The notes beneath the pieces were generated by a model. That model was given only the letters and a program-made list of their open reading frames with translations. It was not told where the DNA came from and searched no databases. A program made the translations under genes and the position numbers. From an uncultured candidate division WPS-2 bacterium (GTDB taxonomy: Bacteria; Vulcanimicrobiota; Vulcanimicrobiia; Vulcanimicrobiales; Vulcanimicrobiaceae): a stretch of 64,000 nt of DNA. The DNA is taken from assembly GCA_937927945.1 (NCBI GenBank), contig CALEYW010000043.1, positions 186,001-250,000 of the forward strand, in the 5' to 3' direction. Below are positions 51,366 through 58,779 of the stretch, in pieces; positions within the stretch are counted from its first letter, which is position 1, and each line of letters starts with the position of its first letter.

Positions 51366-52694
51366 GTGTCGGCTTCCGATACGCATCGCGCGATCGACGC
51401 GGTCTGGCGGATCGAATCGGCGAAGCTGATCGCTGCGCTCGCGCGGATCGTGCGCGACGTCGGTTTGGCCGAAGATCTGGCGCAGGACGCGCTCATCGCC
51501 GCGCTCGAGCAGTGGCCCCGGACGGGCATCCCCAACAATCCGGGCGCCTGGCTCATGGCCACCGCGAAGCATCGCGCGATCGACGTCCTCCGCAGGAGCA
51601 CGCGGCTCGAGCGCAAGCACGAAGAGCTCGCGCGCCGGATCGAGGCGCAACTCGAGACGGCGCCCGATCTCGAGGCGCGGATCGACGACGACGTCGGCGA
51701 CGACCTCCTGCGCCTCATGCTCATCGCCGCTCATCCGGTGCTCTCGACCGACGCGCGCGTTGCGCTCACGCTCCGTTTGCTCGGGGGTTTGACGACTGAG
51801 GAGATCGCGCGCGCATTCCTCGTCCCCGCAGCGACCATCGCCCAGCGAATCGTCCGGGCGAAGCGAACCCTCGGCGAGGCGCGCGTCCCGTTCGAGGTGC
51901 CGCGCGGCGCGGAACTCGCCGGCCGCCTCTCGTCGGTGCTCGAGGTGCTCTACCTCATCTTCAACGAGGGCTACTCGGCGACTGCGGGCGACGACTGGAT
52001 GCGACCTGCGCTGTGCGAGGACGCGCTCCGTCTCGGCCGGATCCTGGCCGAGCTGGCTCCGCAGGAACCGGAGGTCCACGGCCTCGTTGCGCTGATGGAG
52101 ATCCAGGCGTCGCGCTCGCGAGCCCGCATCGGCCCGGGCGGAGAACCCGTCCGGTTGGTCGATCAAGATCGCGCGCGCTGGGATCACGTCTTGATCCGCC
52201 GCGGCCTCGCCGCGCTCGAACGATCGGAGAATGCCGGCGGCGCGCTCGGCCCGTACGGGCTCCAGGCCGCGATCGCCGCGTGTCACGCACGAGCCGGTAC
52301 GTTTGCAGAGACGGACTGGCCGCGCATCGCGGCGCTCTACGATGCGCTGGCCCAGCTCGCGCCCTCGCCGGTGGTGGAGTTGAATCGTGCGGTCGCGCTC
52401 GGGATGGCATTCGGTCCGGCGACCGGCCTCGAGCTCGTCGATGCGCTCGCGTCGGAGCCGTCGCTCCGGGCGTACCATCTCTTGCCGAGCGTGCGCGGCG
52501 ACCTTCTCGCAAAGCTCGACCGCTTCGACGAGGCACGCGCCGAGTTCGAACGCGCGGCTTCGCTCACGCGAAACTCACGCGAGCGCCGGCTGCTCCTCGA
52601 ACGCGCGGCCGCGTGCAGGGACCGCCGAAGCGCCGATCAGACCGTCGTCAACCAGGGTCCCGGAGCTTCCCGTACGCCGCGCACGACATCGTGA
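51366..52694 (+). CDS. ECF42-type sigma factor with C-terminal TPR-like extension
   Basis: The 442-residue protein has sigma region 2 (LAEDLAQDALIAALEQWPRT, ATAKHRAIDVLRRSTRLERK) and region 4 (ALTLRLLGGLTTEEIARAFL, ATIAQRIVRAKRTLGEARVP). The long extension of ECF42 factors follows, including LIFNEGYSATAGDDWMRPAL and PYGLQAAIAACHARAGTFAE. In ECF42 the extension replaces a separate anti-sigma factor. The GTG start is 17 bases after the DGPF gene. About the last 20 residues run into the antisense of ilvE, so the expected stop near codon 420 is missing and the two convergent genes overlap by 58 bases. Confidence 0.9.
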   Translation: MSASDTHRAIDAVWRIESAKLIAALARIVRDVGLAEDLAQDALIAALEQWPRTGIPNNPGAWLMATAKHRAIDVLRRSTRLERKHEELARRIEAQLETAPDLEARIDDDVGDDLLRLMLIAAHPVLSTDARVALTLRLLGGLTTEEIARAFLVPAATIAQRIVRAKRTLGEARVPFEVPRGAELAGRLSSVLEVLYLIFNEGYSATAGDDWMRPALCEDALRLGRILAELAPQEPEVHGLVALMEIQASRSRARIGPGGEPVRLVDQDRARWDHVLIRRGLAALERSENAGGALGPYGLQAAIAACHARAGTFAETDWPRIAALYDALAQLAPSPVVELNRAVALGMAFGPATGLELVDALASEPSLRAYHLLPSVRGDLLAKLDRFDEARAEFERAASLTRNSRERRLLLERAAACRDRRSADQTVVNQGPGASRTPRTTS

Positions 52695-53548
52695 TAGGTC
52701 GTGCGAAGCCGCTCGGTCAGCGGACCCTCGCCCTCGAAGCGGCGATCGTCGATCTGCGAGATCGACACGACTTCCGCCGCGGTCCCGGTGAAGAACGCCT
52801 CATCGCAAAGGTTGAGGTCTTCGATCGTGAGCGGGCGCACGCGGGTCGTGATGCCGGCGTCGCGCGCGATCGCCAGCACGCTGGCGCGTGTGATGCCGGG
52901 CAGGATGTCGGCATCCGCGTCGTTCGTGAGCAGCACGCCGTCGCGCACGACGAAGATGTTCTCGCCCGAACCCTCGGCGACTTCGCCGCGATCGTTCAGC
53001 AAGATCGTCTCGCCGAAACCGCGCCGGTGCGCGTCGGCGAGTGCGCGGATCGAGTTCGTGTAGTGACCGCCGGCCTTCACCGTCGACGGCAACGCGCGCG
53101 ACGGCGTCTTCATGAAGGGAGAAACCGTCGCGGTCAATTGCCCGACTACGCCGCCCGGGAACAGTCCTTCGAACGGGAGCACCGCGATCATCACGTGCAC
53201 GTCGCACTCGCGCCCCGGATTGAGACGCACCGTTTCGCCGCCGAAGTAGGCCAGCGGGCGGACATAGGCGGCGTCGCGACCGCTCGCGCGAACCGTCTCG
53301 ACGATCGCCGCGCCCAGCGCTTCCGCGTCGTACGCTAATTCCATACCGTAAGCGGCGGCTCCGGCGACCAGCCGGTCGACGTGCTCGCGCAGGCGGAAGA
53401 TCGCCGGACCCGCCGGGGTCGGGTAGACGCGGATCCCCTCGAAGACCGACGAGCCGTAGTGCAGCGCATGAGTGAGCGCGTGGACGTGCAGGCGGTCCTC
53501 GTCGAGCAGGCAGCCGTCGAGCCACACGGTGGTGGCGGTCCGGGTCAT
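52637..53548 (-). CDS. ilvE: Branched-chain amino acid aminotransferase
   Basis: This class IV PLP aminotransferase carries out the last step of valine, leucine and isoleucine synthesis. The 303-residue protein from ATG 53548 reads TVWLDGCLLDEDRLHVHALT, YGSSVFEGIRVYPTPAGPAI, VRPLAYFGGETVRLNP, the PLP Lys in TVKAGGHYTNSIRALADAH, LLNDRGEVAEGSGENIFVVR and FFTGTAAEVVSISQIDDR. The leader between 53549 and 53711 carries a short ORF rich in branched-chain codons and a strong hairpin, which suggests attenuation control. Confidence 0.93.
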   Translation of the reverse strand: MTRTATTVWLDGCLLDEDRLHVHALTHALHYGSSVFEGIRVYPTPAGPAIFRLREHVDRLVAGAAAYGMELAYDAEALGAAIVETVRASGRDAAYVRPLAYFGGETVRLNPGRECDVHVMIAVLPFEGLFPGGVVGQLTATVSPFMKTPSRALPSTVKAGGHYTNSIRALADAHRRGFGETILLNDRGEVAEGSGENIFVVRDGVLLTNDADADILPGITRASVLAIARDAGITTRVRPLTIEDLNLCDEAFFTGTAAEVVSISQIDDRRFEGEGPLTERLRTTYHDVVRGVREAPGPWLTTV

Positions 53549-53572
53549 CACGGGCAGTTCTCCTCGGAAACG

Positions 53573-53607
53573 ACGAACGCCCCGGCCGTTGCGGCCGGGG
53601 CGTTCGT
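53573..53607 (-). promoter_or_regulatory. Hairpin in the ilvE leader (candidate attenuator)
   Basis: The arms acgaacgccccggccg and cggccggggcgttcgt form a perfect 16-bp stem with a 3-base loop. On the minus-strand RNA the hairpin lies 24 bases before the leader ORF end and 24 bases before the ilvE ATG. The sequence cggccgg inside the leader ORF (codons for Ser-Pro-Ala-Gly) is complementary to ccggccg of one arm and could form the alternative antiterminator. A U-run after the stem is weak (cgtcgtttcc), so sequestering of the ilvE ribosome site is an alternative. Confidence 0.6.
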
Positions 53608-53630
53608 TTCGCTTGTTCTGGTTTCTAGCG

Positions 53631-53711
53631 TTATGCGAACGACGATCCGGCCGGCGAGCGAAGCTCGACGATAAGAATACCAACCGGAAGGACGAAATAG
53701 CGCGATGCCAT
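53631..53711 (-). CDS. Candidate ilvE leader peptide (26 residues)
   Basis: From ATG 53711 to TAA at 53631 the ORF reads MASRYFVLPVGILIVELRSP then AGSSFA. Eight of eleven consecutive codons after residue 6 are Val, Leu or Ile (V-L-P-V-G-I-L-I-V-E-L). This is what a leader peptide that senses branched-chain aminoacyl-tRNA would look like. It is followed by the 16-bp hairpin at 53573-53607 and then ilvE, the order found in ilv attenuators of enterics and actinobacteria. The function is inferred from composition and position only. Confidence 0.6.
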   Translation of the reverse strand: MASRYFVLPVGILIVELRSPAGSSFA

Positions 53712-53771
53712 GTTCGCGAAGCCTAGCACGGCCGCGGCCCGCGGTCAAGCGGGCCGCCGCCGTGTATCAGG

Positions 53772-53815
53772 GCCGAATAGAAATGTCCCCATCTCAGCCG
53801 AATAGAAATGTCCCC
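53772..53815. repeat. Two 19-bp direct repeats at the left IS end
   Basis: The sequence gccgaatagaaatgtcccc is at 53772-53790 and again at 53797-53815, a 25-base period. It directly precedes the transposase start. ISNCY-type elements have similar ends (gggacatttctattcgg read outward). No matching inverted copy was seen after the transposase, so the right end is missing. Confidence 0.75.
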
Positions 53816-54831
53816 GTCGCTGGTGGAAGGCCGCCCCATGAGGAGCGACCTGACCGTCATGAGCCAGCGCGAGATCCTTCGACTCCAGGCCATGCAGAGG
53901 CTGGACTCCGGCAGCATTAGCCAAGCCGACATAGCGGCCCAACTCGGGCTGTGCGTGCGCCAAGTCAAACGGCTGCTGCGACGCTATCGCCTGCACGGCG
54001 CGAGCGGCCTCATCTCACAAAAACGCGGCAGGCCGAGCAATCACCGCACCGACCCAGCCCTGCTTGCGCGAGCTCTGGCAATCGTCGCGAGCCGGTACGC
54101 CGACTTCGGACCAACGCTTGCCTCCGAAAAGCTCGCCGAACGTGATCAGATTCGCATTCCTAAAGAGACCTTGCGAACCGCCATGATCGCCGCCGACCTC
54201 TGGAAGCCCCGTCGATCAAAACGGTCCAAAGCGCACCCGCCGCGCGAACGACGCGCGTGCTTCGGCGAACTCGTCCAGATCGACGGATCGCACTCGCCGC
54301 AAGCCAAAGGCCGCGTGGAACGGGCCAACGGCGTGTTGCAAGATCGGCTCGTCAAAGAACTTCGGCTCGAGAACATCTCGACGATCGACGACGCCAACGC
54401 GTTCGTGCCGAACTTCATCACACGCTACAACGAGCGGTTCGCTGTGGAACCGCGCTCGACGATCGACGCGCACCGGCCAGTCGCGTCAAACGTCGATATC
54501 GACCGGATTCTCTGTTCCTGGCATCCGCGGGTCATCTCGAAAAACCTCACCGTACAATTCGGATCGAGCATCTACGAAATCATCGAGAACGCTCAGCCCC
54601 GGCGGCTGCAACACGCACGCGTCATCGTCCTTGAACGAAAAGACGGCACCGTCGTCATCGAGCGGGACGGGCAAAGCCTCCCGTACCGAATTCGCCCGAT
54701 CGCCGACCGCCGGCCGAAAACTGTCGATGCCAAGACGCTCGCCGACTCAGACCAGTCGAGCCACGACCACCGCGCCCCGAACCCCAAGAAGGGCCATCGC
54801 CTGCCTCCCGAACATCCCTGGACCATGAGCG
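53808..54831 (+). pseudogene. ISNCY-family transposase with the catalytic core deleted, right end lost
   Basis: The N-terminal helix-turn-helix part is intact: REILRLQAMQRLDSGSISQA, GLCVRQVKRLLRRYRLHGAS and YADFGPTLASEKLAERDQIR. At GELVQIDGS the text jumps to SPQAKGRVERANGVLQDRLV, then PNFITRYNERFAVEPRS and the C-terminal PKKGHRLPPEHPW. Full ISNCY proteins carry about 100 more residues between IDGS and SPQAKGRVER, including the DWFEGRG loop and the second catalytic Asp. That block is gone in frame, so the DDE site is incomplete. After about 54831 the open frame runs into the antisense of the FAH gene. The element is dead. Confidence 0.82.
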
Positions 54832-54859
54832 AAGCCGTACCTTCTCCTTATGGACAGAG

Positions 54860-55723
54860 CTACCTGGCGACCGCCGGATTCTCGAGGACGCCGATCCCCT
54901 CGATCTCGACGCGGACGCGCTCGCCCGGCTTGATCCAGCGCCGCGGATTGCGCGAGGTCCCGACCCCGGCCGGCGTCCCGGTCGCGACGATGTCGCCGGG
55001 CTCGAGCGTCATCACCGCCGAGAGTTCGGCGATGATGCGCGCGACGCCGAACACCATCTCCGACGTCGAGGAGTTTTGCAGCACCTCATCGCCGATCGTC
55101 GTGCGGATGCGCAGCGCTTGCGGATCGGCGATCGCATCGCGCGTCACCAGCACCGGACCGCACGGACCGTGCGTGTCGAAGACCTTGCCCATCGTCCACT
55201 GCGACGTGCGCATCTGGTAATCGCGCACGCTGACGTCGTTGAAGCACGTGTAACCGGCGACGTACTGCAGGGCATCCGCCTCGGTGACGCGCCGCGCGCG
55301 GCGTCCGATGACGAACGCGAGCTCCGCCTCGTAGTCGACGCGATGCGACTCGGGCGGGATCACGATCTCCTCACCGTCGCCGATCAGCGTGTTCGGCCAC
55401 TTCGCGAAGACGGCGAGCGATTCGGGGAGCGGAAGCTTCACCTCCGCCGCGTGATCGCGATAATTGAGTCCGATGCAGACGATCTTCGCCGGATTCGGGA
55501 TCGGCGGCAGCAGCCGGACGCCGTCACGGCGCGCGAACGCGCCCTCCGGCGCCGCGTCCGCCGCGGCGCGCGCTTGCGCGAGTCCCTCGTCGCCTAGGGC
55601 CAGGAGGGCTATCAGACTGTCCGGCAACGACCGGTCCGCCGCTTGGAGGTCGACGATGCCGCGGTCGGTCCAGACGCCGGCGCGGGCCGCACCATCGGCG
55701 CGCAGGTAAGTGCAAAGATTCAT
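54860..55723 (-). CDS. Fumarylacetoacetate hydrolase (FAH) family protein
   Basis: From ATG 55723 the protein has 287 residues. It shows KIVCIGLNYRDHAAEVKLPL, AVFAKWPNTLIGDGEEIVIP, HRVDYEAELAFVIGRRARRV with the metal-binding Glu pair, YTCFNDVSVRDYQMRTSQW and GDIVATGTPAGVGTSRNPRR. Members open or decarboxylate acylpyruvates and other dicarbonyl compounds in aromatic or sugar degradation; the substrate cannot be specified. Its 3' end meets the truncated IS element. Confidence 0.9.
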   Translation of the reverse strand: MNLCTYLRADGAARAGVWTDRGIVDLQAADRSLPDSLIALLALGDEGLAQARAAADAAPEGAFARRDGVRLLPPIPNPAKIVCIGLNYRDHAAEVKLPLPESLAVFAKWPNTLIGDGEEIVIPPESHRVDYEAELAFVIGRRARRVTEADALQYVAGYTCFNDVSVRDYQMRTSQWTMGKVFDTHGPCGPVLVTRDAIADPQALRIRTTIGDEVLQNSSTSEMVFGVARIIAELSAVMTLEPGDIVATGTPAGVGTSRNPRRWIKPGERVRVEIEGIGVLENPAVAR

Positions 55724-55814
55724 TTGTCCTCGTGGTTTAGGTAGGCAAGACCCGGGGTACCGATAGGCGCGAGGGGCCTTCAGCACTACGACGCAACACG
55801 CCCTCGGAGACACA

Positions 55815-55850
55815 CGGCGCCGTCCGCACCAGTTCTGGTGGACGGCGCCG
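55815..55850. terminator. Long hairpin downstream of modC
   Basis: The arms cggcgccgtccgcaccag (55815-55832) and ctggtggacggcgccg (55835-55850) pair over 16 bases with a two-base bulge. The hairpin lies 40 bases after the modC stop and 92 bases before the FAH start, on the strand transcribed from modB. It may end the modBC transcript, although only a weak T-run is seen on the other strand (ctctctttcc). Confidence 0.55.
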
Positions 55851-55889
55851 CTCTCTTTCCCGGCGCGGCCGCATTCATGACATTGCGTG

Positions 55890-56525
55890 TCATGTATCGT
55901 CTTTCACGACGGAGCCGCGGTCGAGCCGCACGACCGGCGCCGAGAACGCCGCGACGTCGGTCTCGTCGTGCGTCACCAGCACGACCGGCACGTCGAGCGC
56001 GGCGAGCACAGCACGCACCTCGTCGCGCACGGTACCGCGCGTCGCGTGGTCGAGCGCCGCGAACGGCTCGTCGAGCAGCACCGCACGCGGCGTCCAGGCC
56101 AGCGCCCGGGCCAGCGCGACCCGCTGCCGTTCGCCGCCCGAGAGCGCGGCGGGGCGCGCGCGCGCCAGCGCTGCGATCCCGAGCCGCTCGAGCCACGCGT
56201 GCGCCTGCGCCGCGCGGTCCGCGCGCGGGACGCCGCGCGCGGCGAGGCCGAACGTGACGTTGCCGAGCACGTCGAGATGCGGAAAGAGCGCGTATTCCTG
56301 AAACACGAACGCGATGTCGCGGCGGAAGGCGGGGACGCCGTCGAGCGCCGCGCCGTCGAGCGCGACGCGCCCCGCATCGGGTCGCGAAAGTCCGGCGATG
56401 ATCCGCAGCAACGTGGTCTTTCCCGCGCCGCTCGGCCCCGCCAGGACCGTTACGCCGCGCCCGAACGTCGTCTTCACGTCGAGTTCGAAGGTGCGCAGCG
56501 TTTTGCGGACCGCGACTTCGATCAC
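55890..56525 (-). CDS. modC: Molybdate-type ABC transporter ATPase
   Basis: The 211-residue protein has Walker A GPSGAGKTTLLRIIAGL, a Q-loop VFQEYALFPHLDVLGNVTFG, signature LSGGERQRVALARALAW, Walker B AVLLDEPFAALD and the switch His in VTHDETD. It is shorter than full ModC proteins (about 350) because the C-terminal MOP domain is absent. The GTG start overlaps the modB stop as GTGA. With modB it forms an importer for molybdate or a similar oxyanion; the exact ion cannot be told from sequence. Confidence 0.85.
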   Translation of the reverse strand: MIEVAVRKTLRTFELDVKTTFGRGVTVLAGPSGAGKTTLLRIIAGLSRPDAGRVALDGAALDGVPAFRRDIAFVFQEYALFPHLDVLGNVTFGLAARGVPRADRAAQAHAWLERLGIAALARARPAALSGGERQRVALARALAWTPRAVLLDEPFAALDHATRGTVRDEVRAVLAALDVPVVLVTHDETDVAAFSAPVVRLDRGSVVKDDT

Positions 56526-57295
56526 GCCGCGCGCCGTTCCAGCAGGCGCGTCGCGACGACCACCGCGAGCGCGATCGTGACCAGCACCAGCGCCAACGCC
56601 GACGCGAGATCGATGTCGCCGTTCTCCAGCCCGAGATAGACCGCGAGCGGGAGCGTCTGAGTGACGCCGGGCAGGTTTCCGGCGAACATGATCGTTGCGC
56701 CGAACTCGCCGAGCGCCCGCGCCCACGCGAGCACCGCGCCGCCCGCAAGCGCGGGAAACGCCAGCGGAACCGTGACGCGCGCGAACGTCCGCAGCGGCCC
56801 CATCCCCAGCGTCGCCGACGCGTCCTCATACGATCGTTCGACCGCCGCGAATCCGGCCCGTGCGCTGCGCACGTAGAACGGCGCGCCGACGAACAGCTGC
56901 GCGAGGACGACGGCGGCGGTGGTGAACGCGATGCGAAGGTGCAGCGGTTCGAGCAGCGGCGCGGCCAGGCCGAATCGTCCGAACACGAAGAGCAGCGCGA
57001 GCCCGGCCACCGCGGGAGGGACGACGATCGGCAGATCGACGAGCGCGTCGACCAGCGTGCGGCCCGGAAATTCTCGGCGGGCGAGGACGTATGCCAGCGG
57101 CGTTCCGAGCACGAGGGTCAACGCGAGCGACCACGCCGTCGTGAACAGCGAGATGCGCAGCGCCGCCTGGGCCGGCGCGCCGGCGATCGCCCGCGCGAAG
57201 GCGGCCGGGGAGAGGTGCGCGTAAAGCGCCGCCAACGGCACGGCGATGAACGCGACCAGCACGGCCGCAGCGATCGCCACCAGTGCGCGGATCAT
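56522..57295 (-). CDS. modB: Molybdate-type ABC transporter permease
   Basis: The 257-residue membrane protein has about six hydrophobic segments and the EAA loop SYEDASATLGMGPLRTFARV followed by TVPLAFPALAGGAVLAWARA. The LVDLPIVVPPAVAGLALL and ALGEFGATIMFAGNLPGVTQ segments are typical of ModB/CysT-type permeases. The ATPase follows with a 4-base overlap. No substrate-binding protein (ModA) lies next to it in either direction within the window. Confidence 0.87.
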   Translation of the reverse strand: MIRALVAIAAAVLVAFIAVPLAALYAHLSPAAFARAIAGAPAQAALRISLFTTAWSLALTLVLGTPLAYVLARREFPGRTLVDALVDLPIVVPPAVAGLALLFVFGRFGLAAPLLEPLHLRIAFTTAAVVLAQLFVGAPFYVRSARAGFAAVERSYEDASATLGMGPLRTFARVTVPLAFPALAGGAVLAWARALGEFGATIMFAGNLPGVTQTLPLAVYLGLENGDIDLASALALVLVTIALAVVVATRLLERRAA

Positions 57296-57330
57296 CGCTC
57301 GAGATCGCCCGCGACCCGCATCGCTGGCGG

Positions 57331-57480
57331 CTACGACCGGACGCGGTGCGCGACCTCTCCGGCGACGAGCGCCTTGCGATGCGGCCGATCGAGTCGCCGA
57401 TCGAACGCCGGGCCCTTGTACGAGGAATACGTCCGCTTTCGGCCTTTTGTACGAAGGGATCGGAAGGCGTCCAGTGGCAT
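57331..57480 (-). CDS. Small basic protein (49 residues), candidate
   Basis: From ATG 57480, behind GGGAG at the usual spacing, a 49-codon frame reads MPLDAFRSLRTKGRKRTYSS then YKGPAFDRRLDRPHRKALVA and GEVAHRVRS. It is strongly basic with three Tyr. It ends 36 bases before modB on the same strand. The codon pattern is coding-like, but no family is recognised, so it is a candidate only. If it is not a gene, the 251-base gap here holds only the divergent promoters of modB and the ATPase-domain gene. Confidence 0.35.
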   Translation of the reverse strand: MPLDAFRSLRTKGRKRTYSSYKGPAFDRRLDRPHRKALVAGEVAHRVRS

Positions 57481-57546
57481 ATATTTCTCCCGCCTTTCGC
57501 AGCCCGCGTCGCGGGGACGCATCCATCTGGCGGTGGAGGAGGCAGT

Positions 57547-58002
57547 ATGGCGACGACGTTGGAACGCGCTCCGCTCGCGGAGCGCTCACGTTTGATGTTG
57601 CAGGACGACGAACGGCAGTGGTTCCTCGACGGCGCCGAGGCGCGCGACGGGATGCGCTTCCGGCACGCATTTCGCGACTACCTCGAAGCGTACGGCCACC
57701 CGGCGAGCGACTTCGATGCCGCCGAGGCCGTCTACGGCGAGCTCGTCGGCAACTGCGTGCGCCACGCCCCGGGGCCGATCCGGATCGAATTCCGTTGGGC
57801 AGACTCGACGCTCGTGGTGGTCGATACCTGCGACCGCCTGCGAACGTGGCCGTTTTCGCCCGGTGATACCAGCGAAGAGTGCACGCACCATTCGTTCGCG
57901 ATCGTGAGCGCACTGACCGGACGGGTGCTCGTCACCCGCGGCGCGGGCGGCGGGACGCGCGCCAGCGTCGTCCTCCCCGTAATGGCCGCCACCGACCTGT
58001 AG
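57547..58002 (+). CDS. HATPase_c (anti-sigma/serine kinase-like) regulator
   Basis: The 151-residue protein starts at ATG 57547 behind GGAGGAGG. It has the GHKL fold of RsbW-like kinases: AEAVYGELVGNCVRHAPGPI (N box with Glu and Asn), a TLVVVDTCDRLRTWPF G1-like strand, and HSFAIVSALTGRVLVTRGAG GG near the end. It probably binds ATP and regulates a sigma factor or anti-sigma antagonist. No partner sigma gene is adjacent. Confidence 0.75.
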   Translation: MATTLERAPLAERSRLMLQDDERQWFLDGAEARDGMRFRHAFRDYLEAYGHPASDFDAAEAVYGELVGNCVRHAPGPIRIEFRWADSTLVVVDTCDRLRTWPFSPGDTSEECTHHSFAIVSALTGRVLVTRGAGGGTRASVVLPVMAATDL

Positions 58003-58036
58003 AAAAAGGGCCTGCGAACGTGCCGGATCTCGGCGC

Positions 58037-58603
58037 TTAGCGGCTCCCGACGGGCTTCGGCCGGTTGGCGAATTGTTCGACCGCCTCGGCCAGCGTCTCG
58101 TTCGCGATCTCCGTCAACCCGGCGTTGATGTTCGTTCCCTTGTGCACTTTGTTCGCGGTCGTGAACGTCTTCCACCGCACGACGCCGGTGCAGTCGATCA
58201 AGAACAGCTTCAGCCGCGCGCGGATCGGTGAGCGGTCGAACGCGCCGGACGACGAGACCACGCCGCCGACGACCGGGAGGAATCCGGTCAAGTTGCGTTC
58301 CTTCGATTGCTCGAATCGCAGCTGCGGCACCAGCAGTCCTTGCGCACCGTATTCGCCGCACAGGCGGCCGGCCGAGCCGACGGCTTCGATGGCGTCGATC
58401 GGCGGCGCGATCTGCGAGCGGATCTGCCGTTCGGAGAGATCGACCGAAAACTGCTGGGTCGCGCCGTTCTGGACGGGGTCGGTGTCGCCGGGCTCGCCGA
58501 ACGGGATGATGACGTACAGCCCGGTGGGCTGTTGGATCGCCAGCGCCGGCGCCGCACTCGAAAGGGCGAGGAAAACGGCCAAGCCGAGGTGTCGCACAAA
58601 CAT
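58037..58603 (-). CDS. Exported protein of unknown function
   Basis: The 188-residue protein has a signal peptide (HLGLAVFLALSSAAPALA). The mature part reads TGLYVIIPFGEPGDTDPVQN, QFSVDLSERQIRSQIAPPID, AARL-type helix turns and RARLKLFLIDCTGVVRWKTF, with two or three Cys. It looks like a small periplasmic alpha/beta domain. No family is recognised. It is divergent from the old yellow enzyme gene, 176 bases away. Confidence 0.65.
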   Translation of the reverse strand: MFVRHLGLAVFLALSSAAPALAIQQPTGLYVIIPFGEPGDTDPVQNGATQQFSVDLSERQIRSQIAPPIDAIEAVGSAGRLCGEYGAQGLLVPQLRFEQSKERNLTGFLPVVGGVVSSSGAFDRSPIRARLKLFLIDCTGVVRWKTFTTANKVHKGTNINAGLTEIANETLAEAVEQFANRPKPVGSR

Positions 58604-58694
58604 CGTCTGCGGATGAACGTTCGAGGCCGGTCGGCACGTTCCCGACAGAAGACACCGAGCTCGCGGCCCCCACTGCTACGCCGGCGGACCGCCG

Positions 58695-58712
58695 CAGGGG
58701 TTCTCGAACCCC
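58695..58712. other. Short perfect hairpin in the 58604-58779 gap
   Basis: The sequence aggggttctcgaacccct folds into a 7-bp stem with a four-base loop. It lies in the 176-base space between the divergent genes starting at 58603 and 58780. On the minus strand the text gaggggttcgagaaccc looks like a tRNA T-arm, but no matching acceptor or anticodon arm is found. A role in controlling one of the two genes is possible but not shown. Confidence 0.35.
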
Positions 58713-58779
58713 TCGCTTCCTCGTAAGCACCAGGCCGCTGCCGCAACCTGCGCCGGTGAGGCCACGTCTCTAGCCAACG

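Noticed and set aside
53573..53607. Hairpin as a plus-strand terminator for the sigma factor gene
   Set aside because: The sigma factor gene ends at 52694, more than 850 bases earlier with ilvE between on the other strand. The position near the ilvE start fits a leader element better.
58680..58740. Possible tRNA on the minus strand (gaggggttcgagaaccc looks like a T-arm)
   Set aside because: The loop would have eight bases, and no acceptor stem, D-arm or anticodon arm can be paired at the right distances.
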